Assembly (NCBI GenBank): GCA_027924645.1
Contig: BSBN01001687.1
Span: forward strand, 5,580,001-5,644,000
DNA: 64,000 nucleotides
Direction of reading: 5' to 3'
Origin: Cunninghamia lanceolata
Taxonomy: Eukaryota > Streptophyta > Pinopsida > Cupressales > Cupressaceae
Shown: piece by piece, positions 24,490 to 38,400 of the stretch
Position numbering within the stretch: position 1 is the stretch's first letter
Layout of the letters: each line of letters opens with the position of its first letter
Made by a program: the position numbers and the translations under genes
Notes under the pieces: model-generated
Told to the model about the DNA's origin: nothing
Databases searched by the model: none
What the model saw: the letters and a program-made list of their open reading frames with translations, nothing else

Positions 24490-24893
24490 GAAGGAGAATT
24501 GTGCGAAATAAAAAGGTGTAGTTTAGAGTTGTTGGAAAAGATAAAGAAACTAGGGAAGACAAATATGATGCCCTTAAAGAAGAACTAAAAAATGCAAGGA
24601 GAAAGGAAGAATTGAAAGCAGAGTTGACATTGTTTGAAGATATTAAAGAGAGATTTGAAGAGTTGGAATAGAGGAGAAGAGATCTAGAAGAAGGTTTGAA
24701 AGAATTGAAAAGGAAGAATAGTTTACAGAAGAGTGAAATAGCAAGATTCAAGAAGAACATGTTAATCAATTCGAGAAGTCACTTGTAGCATGCAGAGAAG
24801 AAAATGAAAACCTGAGATCTAAGCTTGAACTTTGTGATGTTTCTTGCGATACTAATGATTTGAGTGATGTTGCAGAAGCTTCTTTAGAAAGTT
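24490..24893 (+). pseudogene. Decayed coiled-coil ORF in the element core
   Basis: The plus strand reads highly charged helical sequence: DALKEELKNARRKEELKAEL, then DIKERFEELE, a stop, and RRRDLEEGLKELKRKN. After a frameshift near 24770 comes EKSLVACREENENLRSKLEL, which has heptad spacing. The composition (Glu, Lys, Leu) and heptads indicate a coiled coil, as found in some plant retrotransposon Gag-like proteins. No zinc knuckle or enzyme motif follows. The strand agrees with the element. The function is not known, and one or more stops and a frameshift make it inactive. Confidence 0.5.
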
Positions 24894-26409
24894 AAAGTAA
24901 AGATAACAGTGTTATTGAACCGCATTTATTGAGAAGTGAGAGGGTCCGTTAGACCCAGTTCCGTATGAACCAGTTTTCCCAAAGGACAAAAGAGCCCAGT
25001 TGGCTTTATTTCATTATGTCCCATTTTGGACACTTTAGCCTGGATTGGCTATTCCTGAGTACTCAGATTGACTAAGATAATATAAATTCTTTTAAAATAT
25101 GGTTGTGTATCCTTTCTCTTGGATTCTAACACATGTTGGAGTAAACTTCAAATGTAACTGAAAATTTTGATAATGATGGATTACTAAGGGAGAATCTATG
25201 AACCTAAATTATTTTACTGCACTTAGAAAGTTGATTTTGAGGTTTTATTACCTTTGATGATAGAATTTTAAAGTGAATTACAAGCATGTATGATCAAGGT
25301 CATGACATTGTAATAACAACAAAGGAGGTTTTAAAATGAGAGAAAATTACAGATATGGATAATAAGATCAGACAGTTGGACTTTGAGTTCGGTACGATTT
25401 TCATTATGATAAAGTATGGTTGAAGGAAAAGGAGAACAATAAATGTGACCCACTTATGCAGGAGAGAAACTAACTTGGAGGTGGATTAGAAAAGATAACT
25501 TGGTATGAAGAAAGAAAATTATTTAATGACATTTTGGATATGTTGACTTTGGATAGGATCAATTATATCTATGAATATTTTATTCTCTATGAAGGGAAAT
25601 GGTCAGAAACCAAAGTAAGGAGCAAGTGTACTTAGCTTTATTATGAATGGACTAAGGTAAGAGCCTTCTTATATGGAAATGAATCTCCTGAAGAGACGTT
25701 AGAAAATAATAATATTCTGATCCTCGCATTTGATATAATAATAATTTAGCCTCTTGACATTGAAATATGCATACTTTCATTTGCTCTTGACGAATCCATG
25801 AGTGTGTGGATGTCTTACTAGTTCACATGTTTGAGTTCATGATAATGTGTTTAATGATGACACATTTGCAAGTTAGATTTATTTGTTAATTTTTAAACAC
25901 GTATTCACTTATCATTGCATTTAAAAGGCTTCTAAAGATAATTATGAGGAAGGTACTTACATGATCAAGTAATGATTTAAAAATTGCATCTTTGGTAACT
26001 TATGATCACTACATGATTAATCTTAATGATTATTACTTTAATTTATTTTTCATTGATAAATCAAGTACTTTGTGATGAATTGTTGCATACCAACATGACA
26101 ATTTTAGAAGCATGGCTAAACAACACCATGATTAACATCATAACATGATATGTCTAACAACCTCTACAAGTGTTTATCATAGACATAGGAAAATTTTAAT
26201 GAATGAGTATACTGGAATAATCAACATTCGCGACTAGAGGACAAGCTGCAAGGATATGCTCAATTAGGTTTGAAAAGTTAAAGTAGTTTCTTAAACTCAC
26301 ATTGTCATGATAATACATGGATACTTTATCATTTTGGAACCTGGTAGAATTTTAATTTATATTTACAAACTATAACTTCAGTGATGTTTTGCATCAAGAT
26401 GATGCAAAG
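24894..26409 (+). other. Core of the PPR-carrying element, 3' part, no gene recognised
   Basis: AT-rich sequence between the coiled-coil relic and the polypurine tract. Readings are short and contain no protease, reverse transcriptase, RNase H or integrase motif on either strand. Confidence 0.5.
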
Positions 26410-26425
26410 TTTTAGGGGAGAAGTA
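26410..26425 (+). promoter_or_regulatory. Polypurine tract of the PPR-carrying element
   Basis: TTTTAGGGGAGAAGTA directly precedes the 3' LTR start TGTCACGACC, as expected for plus-strand priming. Confidence 0.85.
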
Positions 26426-27695
26426 TGTCACGACCTAATAGCTCTCTATCCCTCTATTTAAAATAAATATAATAGTTAATTTGAAATAAATAAAAAATTT
26501 ATTTAACACAATTTAGAATTTTAAATAAATAAACTAAATAAAAAAAAGAACTCTTCTAGAAATTCAACTTCCCTCATTCCAGGTCAATTTTCAAAGATAT
26601 CATTTATTGATTAAATGTGGATTTCCACATGAATCTATTGCAAATTGGAAGATTGGAAGAGAGACATTTATCAGCTATACTTGACCCAATGACTCAATCT
26701 TCCACCATGTGCTTAGACTTGACTCCAAAGTCTTCCAAAATTTTCCAACATATGCTTAGAAAAATGAGGTTCTAGACAAGGGTTGAATTTTCTATAATTA
26801 GGATGGAGATATGAAAGGGAAGACATACACTTGGGGGTTTGGTTGGATTGTTGGAGCAAATTGTAAGAGGAATTCCTCTTCTCCTAATTTTGTGTAGTTT
26901 TGAGCTCATGTCTTAAAATAATTGATGATTGGTTTGATATGTTATGTAACTAGCCTAGATTTATGTAAAAAGATTGTATTTCCTTATAATTATATAAGAA
27001 ATACCTAAAGTTGCTTTAATTTTCCTATCAAGCATATTGAAGCCCTCTGAAAGGAATCTACACCTTGCATGCTAAGAAATAGATTTTGATTTAAAATCAA
27101 TCTTTGTGCAGCATGTATTTAAAAGCACTTTGACACTGCTCTTTCTAATAGGTTGCTTAGTGGGTTAAATTTCTCTTAGATGGATACCAATATTCCATGA
27201 GGATACCACTCCACCCTTTGGTCCCTTGTCTATGTCCTTGTATGTCCCATACTATTTTTCTCTTCAAATGTGATTTTGATATTAAAAAAAATATATTGTT
27301 ACTTGTAGGTATCCCCTTTCCTCATTCTTGCATATCTTAACCTCCTAAATAGGGATTTTGGTGGAGCATTCATTCCTAGGGATTTGTGGGTAGCAGTCTT
27401 GTATATCTGAGCCAGTCAAAAAGGTGTTTCAGTGGCACATAGATGGATATATCTATGTCAAGGCTAATCTTGACTTTTTGCAACTAATGTCATTGAAAAA
27501 TAATTAATTTCCTTGTAACCTTTAGTCTCCAAACAATTGACCCTTAACAACATTTTTCAAATCTGCCTTACCCACTTAAATTCAAACTAGTTTGGATTAG
27601 CAAGAGTAGCTTCATATATTCTATTGACTAAATAGAAGTGCCCAATTATAATATATAATTCCAAGAATTGTGTCTAAATAAAAATTTTAGACCAA

Positions 27696-28900
27696 TTGAG
27701 AGTCAAGTTCGATTCCTTGAGTCCATACCCTATTATAGCCACCATTCGAGCACAGATAAGGAGGACACTGGTAAATGTTATAGAATTTGATTTTTCACCT
27801 ACTAGTCGCATTCACTTTCCAACAAATCCATTTTGTGCATATCCTGTAATTACGACATTTCATGAGATGACATCTCATTGAGGGATTCTGTCAAACAGTT
27901 GACGTGCCTTGTCCATGCTTCCTTAGTTTGCCTATATGTCTACAAGAGTATTTTCAACTATAATATCTGACAAATATTTTCCTTTCATTTTTCTTTGATG
28001 GGTGCCTCTACCCTGTTCCATAGCGCCCATTTGGCACCAGTGGGGAGGACGTTGGCAAAGGTTATGGAGTTTGGCTTTACATTTTCTTGAAAGTTTCAAA
28101 AGCCTTATCAACATATCCATTTTGTGTATATCCTGTACATTGCAGTCCATGAGACTATGTTTCTTTTAGGCATTTTGTCAAATAGTTCACGTACCTTGTC
28201 TTTGACTCCACATTTTGCATACAAATCCACTAGGGCACATCTGACAAAATTTCCCCATCCATTTTACTTTGATAGAAGTCCATCCCCTGTTCAGAAACAC
28301 CCATTTTAGCACAAGCAGGAAGGATGCTAGTAGATGTTATGAAATTTGGATTTTTAGTGGACAAATGCTTTTGCTTCAAATTTTTTAAAGCCTTTGCAAC
28401 AAGTCCATTTTGTATGTATCTTGTAATCATTGCATTCCGTTACTTTGAGGGACTCTATCAAACAGATCACTTGCCTGTCTATTCTTCCATGTTTTGCATA
28501 CATGTCTACTAGGGCATTTCCAACCATAATATCTGACAAAAACCCCTTACCATTATGCTATGATGGATGTCCATACCTTGCACTAAAACTTTCATTTTGG
28601 CATAGCTGGGAAGGTGCTGCCAAAGGTTGTGAAACTCAGCTTTACACTTGTAAATTGCATTTGCTTGAAAGTTTCAAAAGCATTTCAACAAATCCATTTT
28701 GTGAAACCCTGCAATCATTGCATCCCATGAGTTGACATTTCTTTGAGGCATTATGTCAAACAGTTGATGTGCCTTGTCTGTGCTTCCCCATTTTGCATAT
28801 ATGTCTACTAGAGTATTTCCAACTATAATATCTAACAAAAACCCCATTTGGGTGCTAGTGACTCTCATCGAGTCAATCTCCTAATTTTGAGTAATTTCAA
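27696..28900 (-). pseudogene. Antisense PPR-repeat cassette in the 3' LTR
   Basis: Partner of 18368-19590. The minus strand includes DIIVGNTLVDIYAKWGSTDKA and MPQRNVNSWDAMIAGFHKMD at the right, and DIMVGNALVDMYAKHGRID further left. Stops and shifts differ between the two cassettes, as expected for independent decay after insertion. No intact reading of more than about 100 residues remains. Confidence 0.85.
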
Positions 28901-30815
28901 CACTCGTTATCAATTTGATTTTATGGTAGTGATAAATAATCTTTTGAAGAAAACTTGGGAGACACTTTTATCCCTTAAAACTAGGATCAATCTAGTGGTT
29001 CATTGTTGTAAATGATTAAAGGTTATTATGATACATTTGTTATTTTATTGATAAAGCATTGTTTAGTATCATTTATTATTATTAATTAATGACAGTTAAC
29101 ACATATATAATTGCTTGCGTAAATATGTACAATAAATATAAACTAAGGATATTATTTGTTCACAATTTAACAATAAAGGAACTATATTGATTAATTAGAA
29201 GTACACGACATTGTGTATAATTGAATATGTGACTTTTAAAATGAACAAATGTTACATTAAATATAAATTATGACCATGAACGAAGGGAATCAAGAAGTTC
29301 GTTAATTTTGAAGAGTACATCATCAGGAATCATTATTTTTCTTTGATCTTAAAGTTATATTTAGAAGTTGATTATCAATGGTATAAAATGTTAAAAGGAA
29401 AATTTGCATAATGTAAATGATATGAAAAGGTACAAGTGATAACATAATAAATGGTACATAAGGAAATAATAGAATTAATGACATGGTATGTAGGAAGTGT
29501 ACAATGTTGGTTATAGGACAGACAACTGAGAGGGGGGGTGAATCAGTTGTTTCCAAAAACTTTTGTTCCTTAATTTCTTAAAGCCTTCTTATATTTCAAC
29601 AACATAATAATGATCATGGAAGCATAATGCAATAAATTAAAAGGAGAAACACATTCACCAAATATGACACCAAGATTTTAAGGTGGAAAACCTGGTTAAG
29701 GGAAAAACCACAGGGTGACTAACCCAAGATTGTATTCTCTGTTAAAAGAATAAGAAGAACAAAATGGCACTTGCCAATTAGGGCTCATTGCCCAAGCACA
29801 CTGGTCACAAGAGGCCCACTTCCTACAGGAGACACACTGTCTACAAAATAATATAAATATTACATACTTGAACTGGAGATTAGTATCTTCACCATGCTTG
29901 AGACAGTTCCATTTAAGCTCAATACCTAAATGACTTTAAAAATCTTATTTATACATGACATCAACTTTGGAATGATCATCAAAGTCAGCACAACATACTT
30001 TATTTTATTATAGAGCAATTACAAAAATACAACTTGACTTGTTACAAAAACTTTATGCGCGTCACTACCCTGTCAGCCATGCATATCTGGGACTTCAATC
30101 TTCTTTGAGGAACACGCATAGCTTTGTAAAACATCTTTAAGGTCACCTGCAACATGAGCAAAACATCTAGTCAGCCAAGATTAGGAAGAACACCATCACC
30201 TGAAGGTAAATCTTCAATTACAAGCTCAATCTTCAATGCAAACTGCCAACACGAACTGGACACAATCTAGAGACCCCCATAAGCTTGCTTGAATTGCCAA
30301 GAACATCCACACCACTTATGCTTACTGTAATCATTTGCATCTTCATCCGGAACCTCAAGAACACAGTTGCCCATCTCTGACATATTAGAAGGATTGCTTG
30401 TGGACCTCCAAACCATGAACCAATTGAGTTGTCAATTCAAATTAGCCTTCCAACATGCCCCCAGATCCGCAGAACAAGATATTGCATTTCCAGATCTCAC
30501 CGGACCTATTTGTTTTAATCTGTCACCTTTGAACAATTGCCAGAACCAGTTTTACTCTCATGGCCATAACTCCACATTTTCATGAGGACCTCTCAAATCT
30601 TGACTGGATCATCTTCAGATACAAATATACAAACCCTTTGATGTGCATACTCTAATCTTCAACTGACTGGAATCTTCACTTCATAGAGCTTCATTGTCTT
30701 CACTTTTCTTCTTTGTTTCTTATGGGGCTAATTTTCTCAATATCCTCAGCACACAACTCATCTAATTCTTGACATTAATGCAATAGGAGTATGTTGACAT
30801 CAATGACAACACTAG

Positions 30816-33800
30816 TGTTAGGTCTCAAAAATGCAGGTCATTAACCCTAAGAGGTTGCCAAGCTCTCTTCACGCTTTTGGCTAACAGGCCTAGGGAAATA
30901 CCCTCTTCACTTCAGGCTCTGCTAGACCTAGGTGGATGGACCTTGACTACTAGTGCAGACTTATATTAACCTTCACAGTGGCAAATAGGTGTGAAGTAGA
31001 TGCAATGTTTGATGATTACTCCTAATGCTAATGTTTGAAGATTAAAAATATGACTAAGGTTTTGAAATGTTGCTTTTGTAATGATTAGTGCTTTATCTAT
31101 TGGGCAATGGAGTTAGGATGTGTAGGATAAATGTGTCCCCCTTCTTGGCTTAACTCGAATTATTTGGCACTTTTCAAATGTTTATACCTTGTATAAATGT
31201 GCAAGGTTGTAGGTTACTTATGCTCTTCTTATTAATCCCAATGATATTCTCCGAGGTTAATGTGAACAACTGAAAGGAAGTTTAATTCTGGCAAGAAGGA
31301 AACCTAACCAAAATTGTTCTTAACAACTTAGAAGGACTTAAATCAACTCCTTACAGAAACTAATCAATTAGAACACACTGAATCAACAAATGTGACCAGA
31401 TAAATTAAATACATCCTTGATATATTAATTTAAATAACAGAGGAGACCATTTTGGAGACAACACAAATGACACATATGGTTGAATATTAACAAATAATTG
31501 AACACCAGGGGTTGAAACATCAGATAAAAATATGCCTTTCTCCGTCCAATAAAGTTTTACAATATATGTTTAGAGGGCTTCATTCTTGATATATTTATCT
31601 AACCCTAAGTTGCTCTGTATTGATATTTCTTGGTTCATTGCTTGATGATTATTCTTCGATTTTCATCTCTAATAAATATTTTTGGATTTTAGGGTTACAA
31701 TCCTTCACATGTCCATCCGATGTAGCTCTTCATTAATCAATTATTTGGTAGGAATAAAATATCCAATTTTATCCTTCACATTTGTATCTTGATTAATTTT
31801 AATGATAATCATTATCATCTCTCTTTTACTGGCAATCTTCACGCTCATACTTACTTGTGTACCCTTTTACCTTTTCTTGGCTAAAATAATCATTATGTGA
31901 AAATAACTAGGCCACCATAAAATATTTATTAGGTAAAATGATTATTTATTTGGTTTGGAAGTATTCCCTTGGCATTTTTACCCATGAAGTACTTCCTTTT
32001 TGGATTTTGATTTCCCTTTAAATCATTTCTCACTTCCATTTCACCTCTGTGTGAAATCTATTTACCAAGTGCTTTACCGACAAATTCACTTTAATTTGTA
32101 CCAAATCTAGGAGATATAATCTTATTTACATCCTCTGGAAATATTTTACCTATGCACTTTCATGTCATCGAAATATTTCTTTAGGTAAACACTTATTCCC
32201 TCTCTTAAGATATTTCATATCTTAGTGAAAATATATTAGAACCTTATAAAATCTTCACTTTGCATAATAAAGTATTTTTCAATACTTTAATATTTATCTC
32301 ATTTTCTCAGTTATATTCCTTCATCTATATTTTCACATTTTCATTTAAGTGACAAATGATTACCCCCTCTTAACTTCCTCAAAAAATATTTCACTCGTTA
32401 CTATATGCATTTTCACATAAAACATTATTAGTAAGTATTTCACTTTGAGTGAAAATATTTCTAATGATTTTTCACCTTATATCCCCTTCCACGAAAATAT
32501 GATGTTTAGATTTTTATAAATACTATAATCTTACCTCATTTAATTTTTTGTTTTGCATATATTTATTTTCATCTTGACAATATTTATACTTTTTCTCATT
32601 GCGCTCTTTGATAATAGTTATACCTTGATTTTCCATCAGGCTTTCGCTGGGACCACATTTCAGTTTTGCAGATTACCCGATAGACTTCTCTCGAAAATAC
32701 ATTTGTTTACTTTATATCTCCTAGCCTTTCCATGTAAAAGCCTTTGGATGCCCAACTCATTGGCAGTTTGGGGGAACTCTAAAATTACTTCTACCGTATC
32801 CCGATATGTCATTTGTAATTCATTTTGAGGGGCCCATTTTATCGGCATATCGGAGAGACTATAATAATCTCTCACCGATAAATTATTTTTCTTCCGATAT
32901 GATTTGATAGATGTCCATTCTCTATTTTAAAGCTCTTATTTTGACACAAGCATGGAGAAGACTAAAAAATACGAAATGGTCAGGTTGGAAACTTATTAGT
33001 TGCATATGATGAAACTTCGTGGGTATCCTCCAGTTGCATATGATGAAACTTCGTGGCTATGAGGATACCCATGCTTCTTATATACCATAATCATGCTGAT
33101 GAGATTCTTTTCATCTCCTAGAATGTAATTATAGTGTTCCCCTCCAATGTGCTTCTATATGAAATGGGTTACCATCAAAAATCCCTTTTTAGACATATTG
33201 CACAGCAATCAAAATAGGCCAAGTAGCCTTCAGAATTGCCCTAGAAAATTGATCAAACGATCTCCAAAAACCATGAAAATGCACCCGCATGTTGAATTAT
33301 GATAGGGGAGTATGGTTGTCAGACGGATTGGCATGAATTTATTAGGATTAAAAGCTTCTCATGATCAAAGTAAATCATTCAACATTTTTTGAACCTGTCT
33401 AAACTCATCTGGAGCTTGCCAATTTCCTCCTTTGAAAAAATATCAAATCTGATTTTGAGGGTCTACAACCTAGGGGATTAGCTCATTTAGGTCAAATGAG
33501 TATCTGTGCAAGATGGTTTCTTACCAATCATCTTTCTTCTTCAAATATTGAGGGTCAAAGTTGACCTCTCTGCAACTGAAACTATAAAATTAGGACTAAG
33601 TGTGTTTGCTTTTGATTTTGAAAAGATAGCAAACGAGATGCTGGAACCTTGAAACTGGACATAGAAGTACATTTTCAGAGGGTGAATTAGGAAAACCAAC
33701 CGGTTCATCATGAAAATTATCCAGATGCTAGATATTGGCCTCCAAAGTTGACCTCCCAGGCAGATTTCACACTGTGCACATAACAAACCTTACAAGAACC

Positions 33801-34254
33801 CTTCAACTTGGTATTTGAAAACTTAGTCAAATCTGATCATGGGGGGCTGAAATCATACATGAGCACTCACTTATGATAGATGAGTATGCCTACTAAGTGG
33901 TTTGGTATGAAACTAAATAGGCTTCAAGTTATAACCCTCCAAAGTAGGTCACTGGGAGAGTTTTGACAATGTTCAAACATTAGACTTTTCCAAAACCCCT
34001 AAACTTGACTTCTCCAAACTCAATCAAATTTCATCATAGGAAGTTGAAATCAGACATGCACACTTTGATATGATGTATGAGTATGCTTGCAAAGTGATTT
34101 TGTATGAAATTTAATGGGCTTTGAAATATGGCTCTCCAAAGTAGGCTCCTCGAACATGATCTTCAGGGGTATTTTTGAGCACCAAAAATTGATTTTCTCA
34201 TATGGGAATCCTAAAAATTTTGCAAATTATGTTAGGTAATTTTAGGTCCCAATA
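30816..34254 (-). repeat. 3' LTR of the inner element
   Basis: Near-complete match to 35495-38815. It contains AT-rich tracts, one region (about 33540-34200) with repeated CTCCAAAGTTGACC / CTCCAAAGTAGG motifs, and no supported gene. Confidence 0.9.
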
Positions 34255-34389
34255 GTGGTTCTGTCTAGGGATGTATGCCCCTTGTGGGCATAGCAAGATC
34301 CCAAATCTCTGGGGGGCAGACCAGTGCCTACTCCATTAGGCAGTAAAATTCAAACGTCACTTTTGACTTAAATTGATATGGTCTATAAA

Positions 34390-35253
34390 TCATACCATCA
34401 TAGGAAAAGAAAACCCATTTTTTCCTCTGTCATATATTTTGTTTTGGTCTGATTTTATTGAACTCCACTTGGAAAAATTTATGCAATTATTGTTCAGGTT
34501 ACTGTCAAGTATCATAGAATGATCTCCAATCTGGGCTGAAAACTGAGAACATCTACTATCCTTCATGTAGTGAAGATCACTAGGTGTAAAGAACATGTAA
34601 CCATCACAAGGTTTGTGATGCAAACTAGACAAAAGGTAGTCATATTTATTCATACTATCCACTCCCTCATTTGATTTCTCTTTGTTCACGGACTCATCAC
34701 TATGTACATCAACATATTCATTCTCTTCATGAGCTAGTGCAGCACTTTGACTGTCTAAAAGTGTTTCATCCTCATCATAACATGGATTTGAAAATACGTG
34801 AAATTCTTTATCTGGCATGCCTTGGTAGGTTGTCATTTGATCTTCTTCAACTTCTTCATCATACAATGGGTTTGAAAAAATATGAAAATCACTTTCAGAT
34901 ATCTGCATTTCCTTCTCATCATGAGTTGGTCATGTTTGTTGAAAACAATCATATTCTTCCTCCCCAAACTGTTGATTCATATATTGCGGTGGGTGGGTGG
35001 GGACAACAGGAATATCCATATTTTTAAAACTGTTCTCATCATGTATCATCCCATTATTTGAAATATGCTTAGGCTCATGGACTCCATTGTGAAAATTTTC
35101 AATTATATTATGAGGCACTTGTAGAATCCAAAGTCTGCTTGCATTTGTGTGTCCATCCTCTATGTAGAATGGTATATTTTGTGGTGCATTTGGAGCAATT
35201 TGACACCCAACTGTAGTAGTTGTTGGTCCAATTGTAATATTTGTTGGTCAAAT
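34390..35253 (-). pseudogene. Acidic, repeat-bearing ORF in the core of the inner element
   Basis: Minus-strand frame open for about 288 codons except for one TGA at about 34930. The protein is acidic and Asn/Ser/Tyr-rich. It carries two copies of the motif F-H-[IV]-F-S-N-P-x-Y-D-E about 25 residues apart (DFHIFSNPLYDEE and EFHVFSNPCYDED). In another frame just upstream (about 35315-35170) MSESRRK and CKEFDQQILQLDQQLLQL suggest the original N-terminus, now frameshifted. There is no zinc knuckle, protease or other enzyme motif. Its position after the primer site suggests a Gag-like structural protein, but I do not recognise the family. Confidence 0.55.
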
Positions 35254-35472
35254 TCTTTACACCTTCGTATTAATTATTTCCTTCTACTTTCTGACATTTT
35301 GATAAGAAATTTGCAATAGCCCTTTTATGCATTATTTATCAAAAACTTTTTGTAGAGTCGCCACCTCTCATGAAAAGAGAAATAAATTTTTCTTTCCAGG
35401 TTCTTACTGCCAGTAGAGTTACCAAAAATTCAATGACTCTAAAATGATCTTTAACCAAAATTCAGGATTGAC

Positions 35473-35490
35473 TCCCTAGCAGAGTTGCCA
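35473..35490 (-). promoter_or_regulatory. Primer-binding-site-like sequence of the inner element
   Basis: On the minus strand TGGCAACTCTGCTAGGGA begins four bases after the right LTR. Similar sites (TGGCGACTCTGCTGGGGA) follow the 5' LTR of many plant Tat-lineage elements. Confidence 0.7.
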
Positions 35491-35494
35491 TTTT

Positions 35495-38400
35495 TGTTAG
35501 GTCTCAAAAATGCAGGTCGTTAACCCTAAGAGGTTGCCAAGCTCTCTTCACGCTTTTGGCTAATAGGCACAGGGAAATACCCTCTTCACTTCAGGCTCTA
35601 CTAGACCTAGGTGGGTGGACCTTGACTACTAGTACAGAGTTATATTAACCTTCATGGTGGCAAATAGGTGTGAAGTAGATGCAATGTTTGATGATTACTC
35701 CTAATGCTAATGTTTGAAGATTGAAAATATGACTAAGGTTTTGAAATGTTGCTTTTGTAATGATTAGTGCTTTATCTATTGGGCAATGGAGTTAGGATGT
35801 GTAGGATAAATGTGTCCCCCTTCTTGGCTTAACTTGAATTATTTGGCACTTTTCAAATGTGTATACCTTGTATAAATGTGCAAGGTTGTAGGTTACTTAT
35901 GCTCTTCTTATTAATCCCAATGATATTCTCCCAGGTTACTGTGAACAACTGAAAGGAAGTTTAATTCTGGCAAGAAGGAAACTTGACCAAAATTGTTCTT
36001 AACAACTTAGAAGGACTTAAATCAACTCCTTATAGAAACCAATCAATTAGAACACACTGAATCAGCAAATGTGACCAAATAAATTAAATACATCCTTGAT
36101 ATTTTAATTTAGATAATAGAGGAGACCATTTTGGAGACAACACAAATGACACATATGGTTGAATATTAACAAATAATTGAACACCAGGGGTTGAAACATC
36201 AAATAAAAATATTCCTTTCTCCATCTAATAAAGTTTTACAATATATGTTTAGAGGGCTTCATTCTTGATATATTTATCTAACCCTAAGTTGCTCTGTATT
36301 GATATTTCTTTGTTCATTGCTTGATGATTTTTCTTCAATTTTCATCTCCAATAAATACTTTTGGATTTTAGGGTTACAATCCTTCACATGTCCATCCAAT
36401 GTAGCTCTTCATTAATCAATTATTTAGTAGGAATAAAATATCAATTTTATCCTTCATATTTGTATCTTGATTAATTTTAATGATAATCATTATCATCTCT
36501 CTTTTACTGGCAATCTTCACGCTCATACTTACTTGTGTACCCTTTTACCTTTTCTTGGCTAAAATAATCATTATGTAAAAATAACTGGGCCACCATAAAA
36601 TATTTATCCGGTAAAATGATTATTTATTTGGTTTGCAAGTATTCCCTTAGCATTTTTACCCATGAAGTACTTCCTTTTTGGATTTTAATTTCCCTTTAAA
36701 TCCTTTCTCACTTCCGTTTCATCTCTGTGTGAAATCTATTTACCAAGTGCTTTACCGGTGAATTCACTTTAATTTTTACCAAATCTGGGAGATATAATCT
36801 TATTTACCTCCTCTGGAAATATTTTACCTATGCACTTCCATGTCATTAAAATATTTCTTTAGGTAAACACTTATTCCCTCTCTTAAGATATTTCATATCT
36901 TAGTGAAAATATATTAGAACCTTATAAAATCTTCACTTTGCATAATAAAGTATTTTTCAATACTTTAATATTTATCTCATTTTCTCGGTTATATTCCTTC
37001 ATCTATATTTTCACATTTTCATTTGGGTGAAAAATGATTACCCCCCTCTTAACTTCCTCAAAAAATATTTCACTCGTTACTATATGCATTTTCACATAAA
37101 ACATTATTAGTAAGTATTTCACTTCTGAGTGAAAACATTTTTAATGATTTTCCACCTTATATCCCCTTCCATGAAAATATGACGTTTAGATTTTTATTTT
37201 ACTATAATCTTACCTCATTTAATTTTTTGTTTGCACCTTCTGCATATATTTATTTTCGTCTTGACAATATTTATACTTTTTCCCATTGCTCTCTTTGATA
37301 ATAGTTATACCTTTATTTTCCATCGGGCTTTCGCTAGGACCACATTTCAGTTCTGTAGATTACCCGATAAACTTTTCCCGATAATATATTTGTTTACTTT
37401 ATATCTCCTAGCCTTTCCATGTAAAATCCTTTGGATACCCAACTCATCAGTAGTTCGGGGGAACTCTAAAATTACTTCTACCATATCCCGATATGATTTG
37501 ATAGCTGTCCATTCTCTTTTTTAAAGCTCTTATTTTGACACAAGCATGGAGAAGACTAAAAAATACGAAATGGTCAGGTTGGAAACTTATCAGTTGCATA
37601 TGATGAAACTTCATGGCTATGAGGATACCCATGCTTCTTCTATATCGTAATCATGTTGATGAGATTATTTTCTAGAATGTAATTATAGTGTTCCCCTCTA
37701 ATGTGCTTCTAGAGTGAAAATATAAAATGGGTTATCATCAAAAATCTTTTTTAGACATATTGCACAATAGTCAAAACAGGCCAAGTAGCCTTCAGAATTG
37801 CCCTAGAAAATTGATCAAACGATCTCCAAAAACCATGAAAATACACTCTCATGTTGAATTATGATAGGGGAGTATGGTTGATAGACGGATTGGCATGAAT
37901 TTATTAGGATTAAAAGCTGATCGTAATCAAAGTAACTCATTCAACATTTTTTGAACCTGTCTAAACTCATCTGGAGCTTGCCAATTTCCTCCTTCGAAAA
38001 AATATCATATCTAATTTTGAGGGTCTGCAACCTAGGGGATTAGCTCATTTAGGTCAAATGAGTATGTGTGCAAGATGATTTCTTACCAATCATCTTTCTT
38101 CTTAAAATATTGAGGGTCAAAGTTGACCTCTCTGTAGCTAAATCTGTAAAATCAGGACTAAGTGTGTTTGCTTTTGATTTTGACAAGATAGCAAACGAGA
38201 TGCTGGAGCCTTGAAACTGGACATCGAAGTACATTTTCATAGGGTGAATCAGGAACACCAACTAGTTAGTCATGAAAATTATCCAGATGCTAGATATTAG
38301 CCTCCAAAGTTGACCTCCCAGGCAGATTTCACACTGTGCACATAACAAACCTTACCAGAACCCTTCAACTTGGTATTTGAAAACTTAGTCAAATCTGATC

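Noticed and set aside
29323..29556. Frame crossing the Copia insertion point
   Set aside because: A chance reading across an LTR junction.
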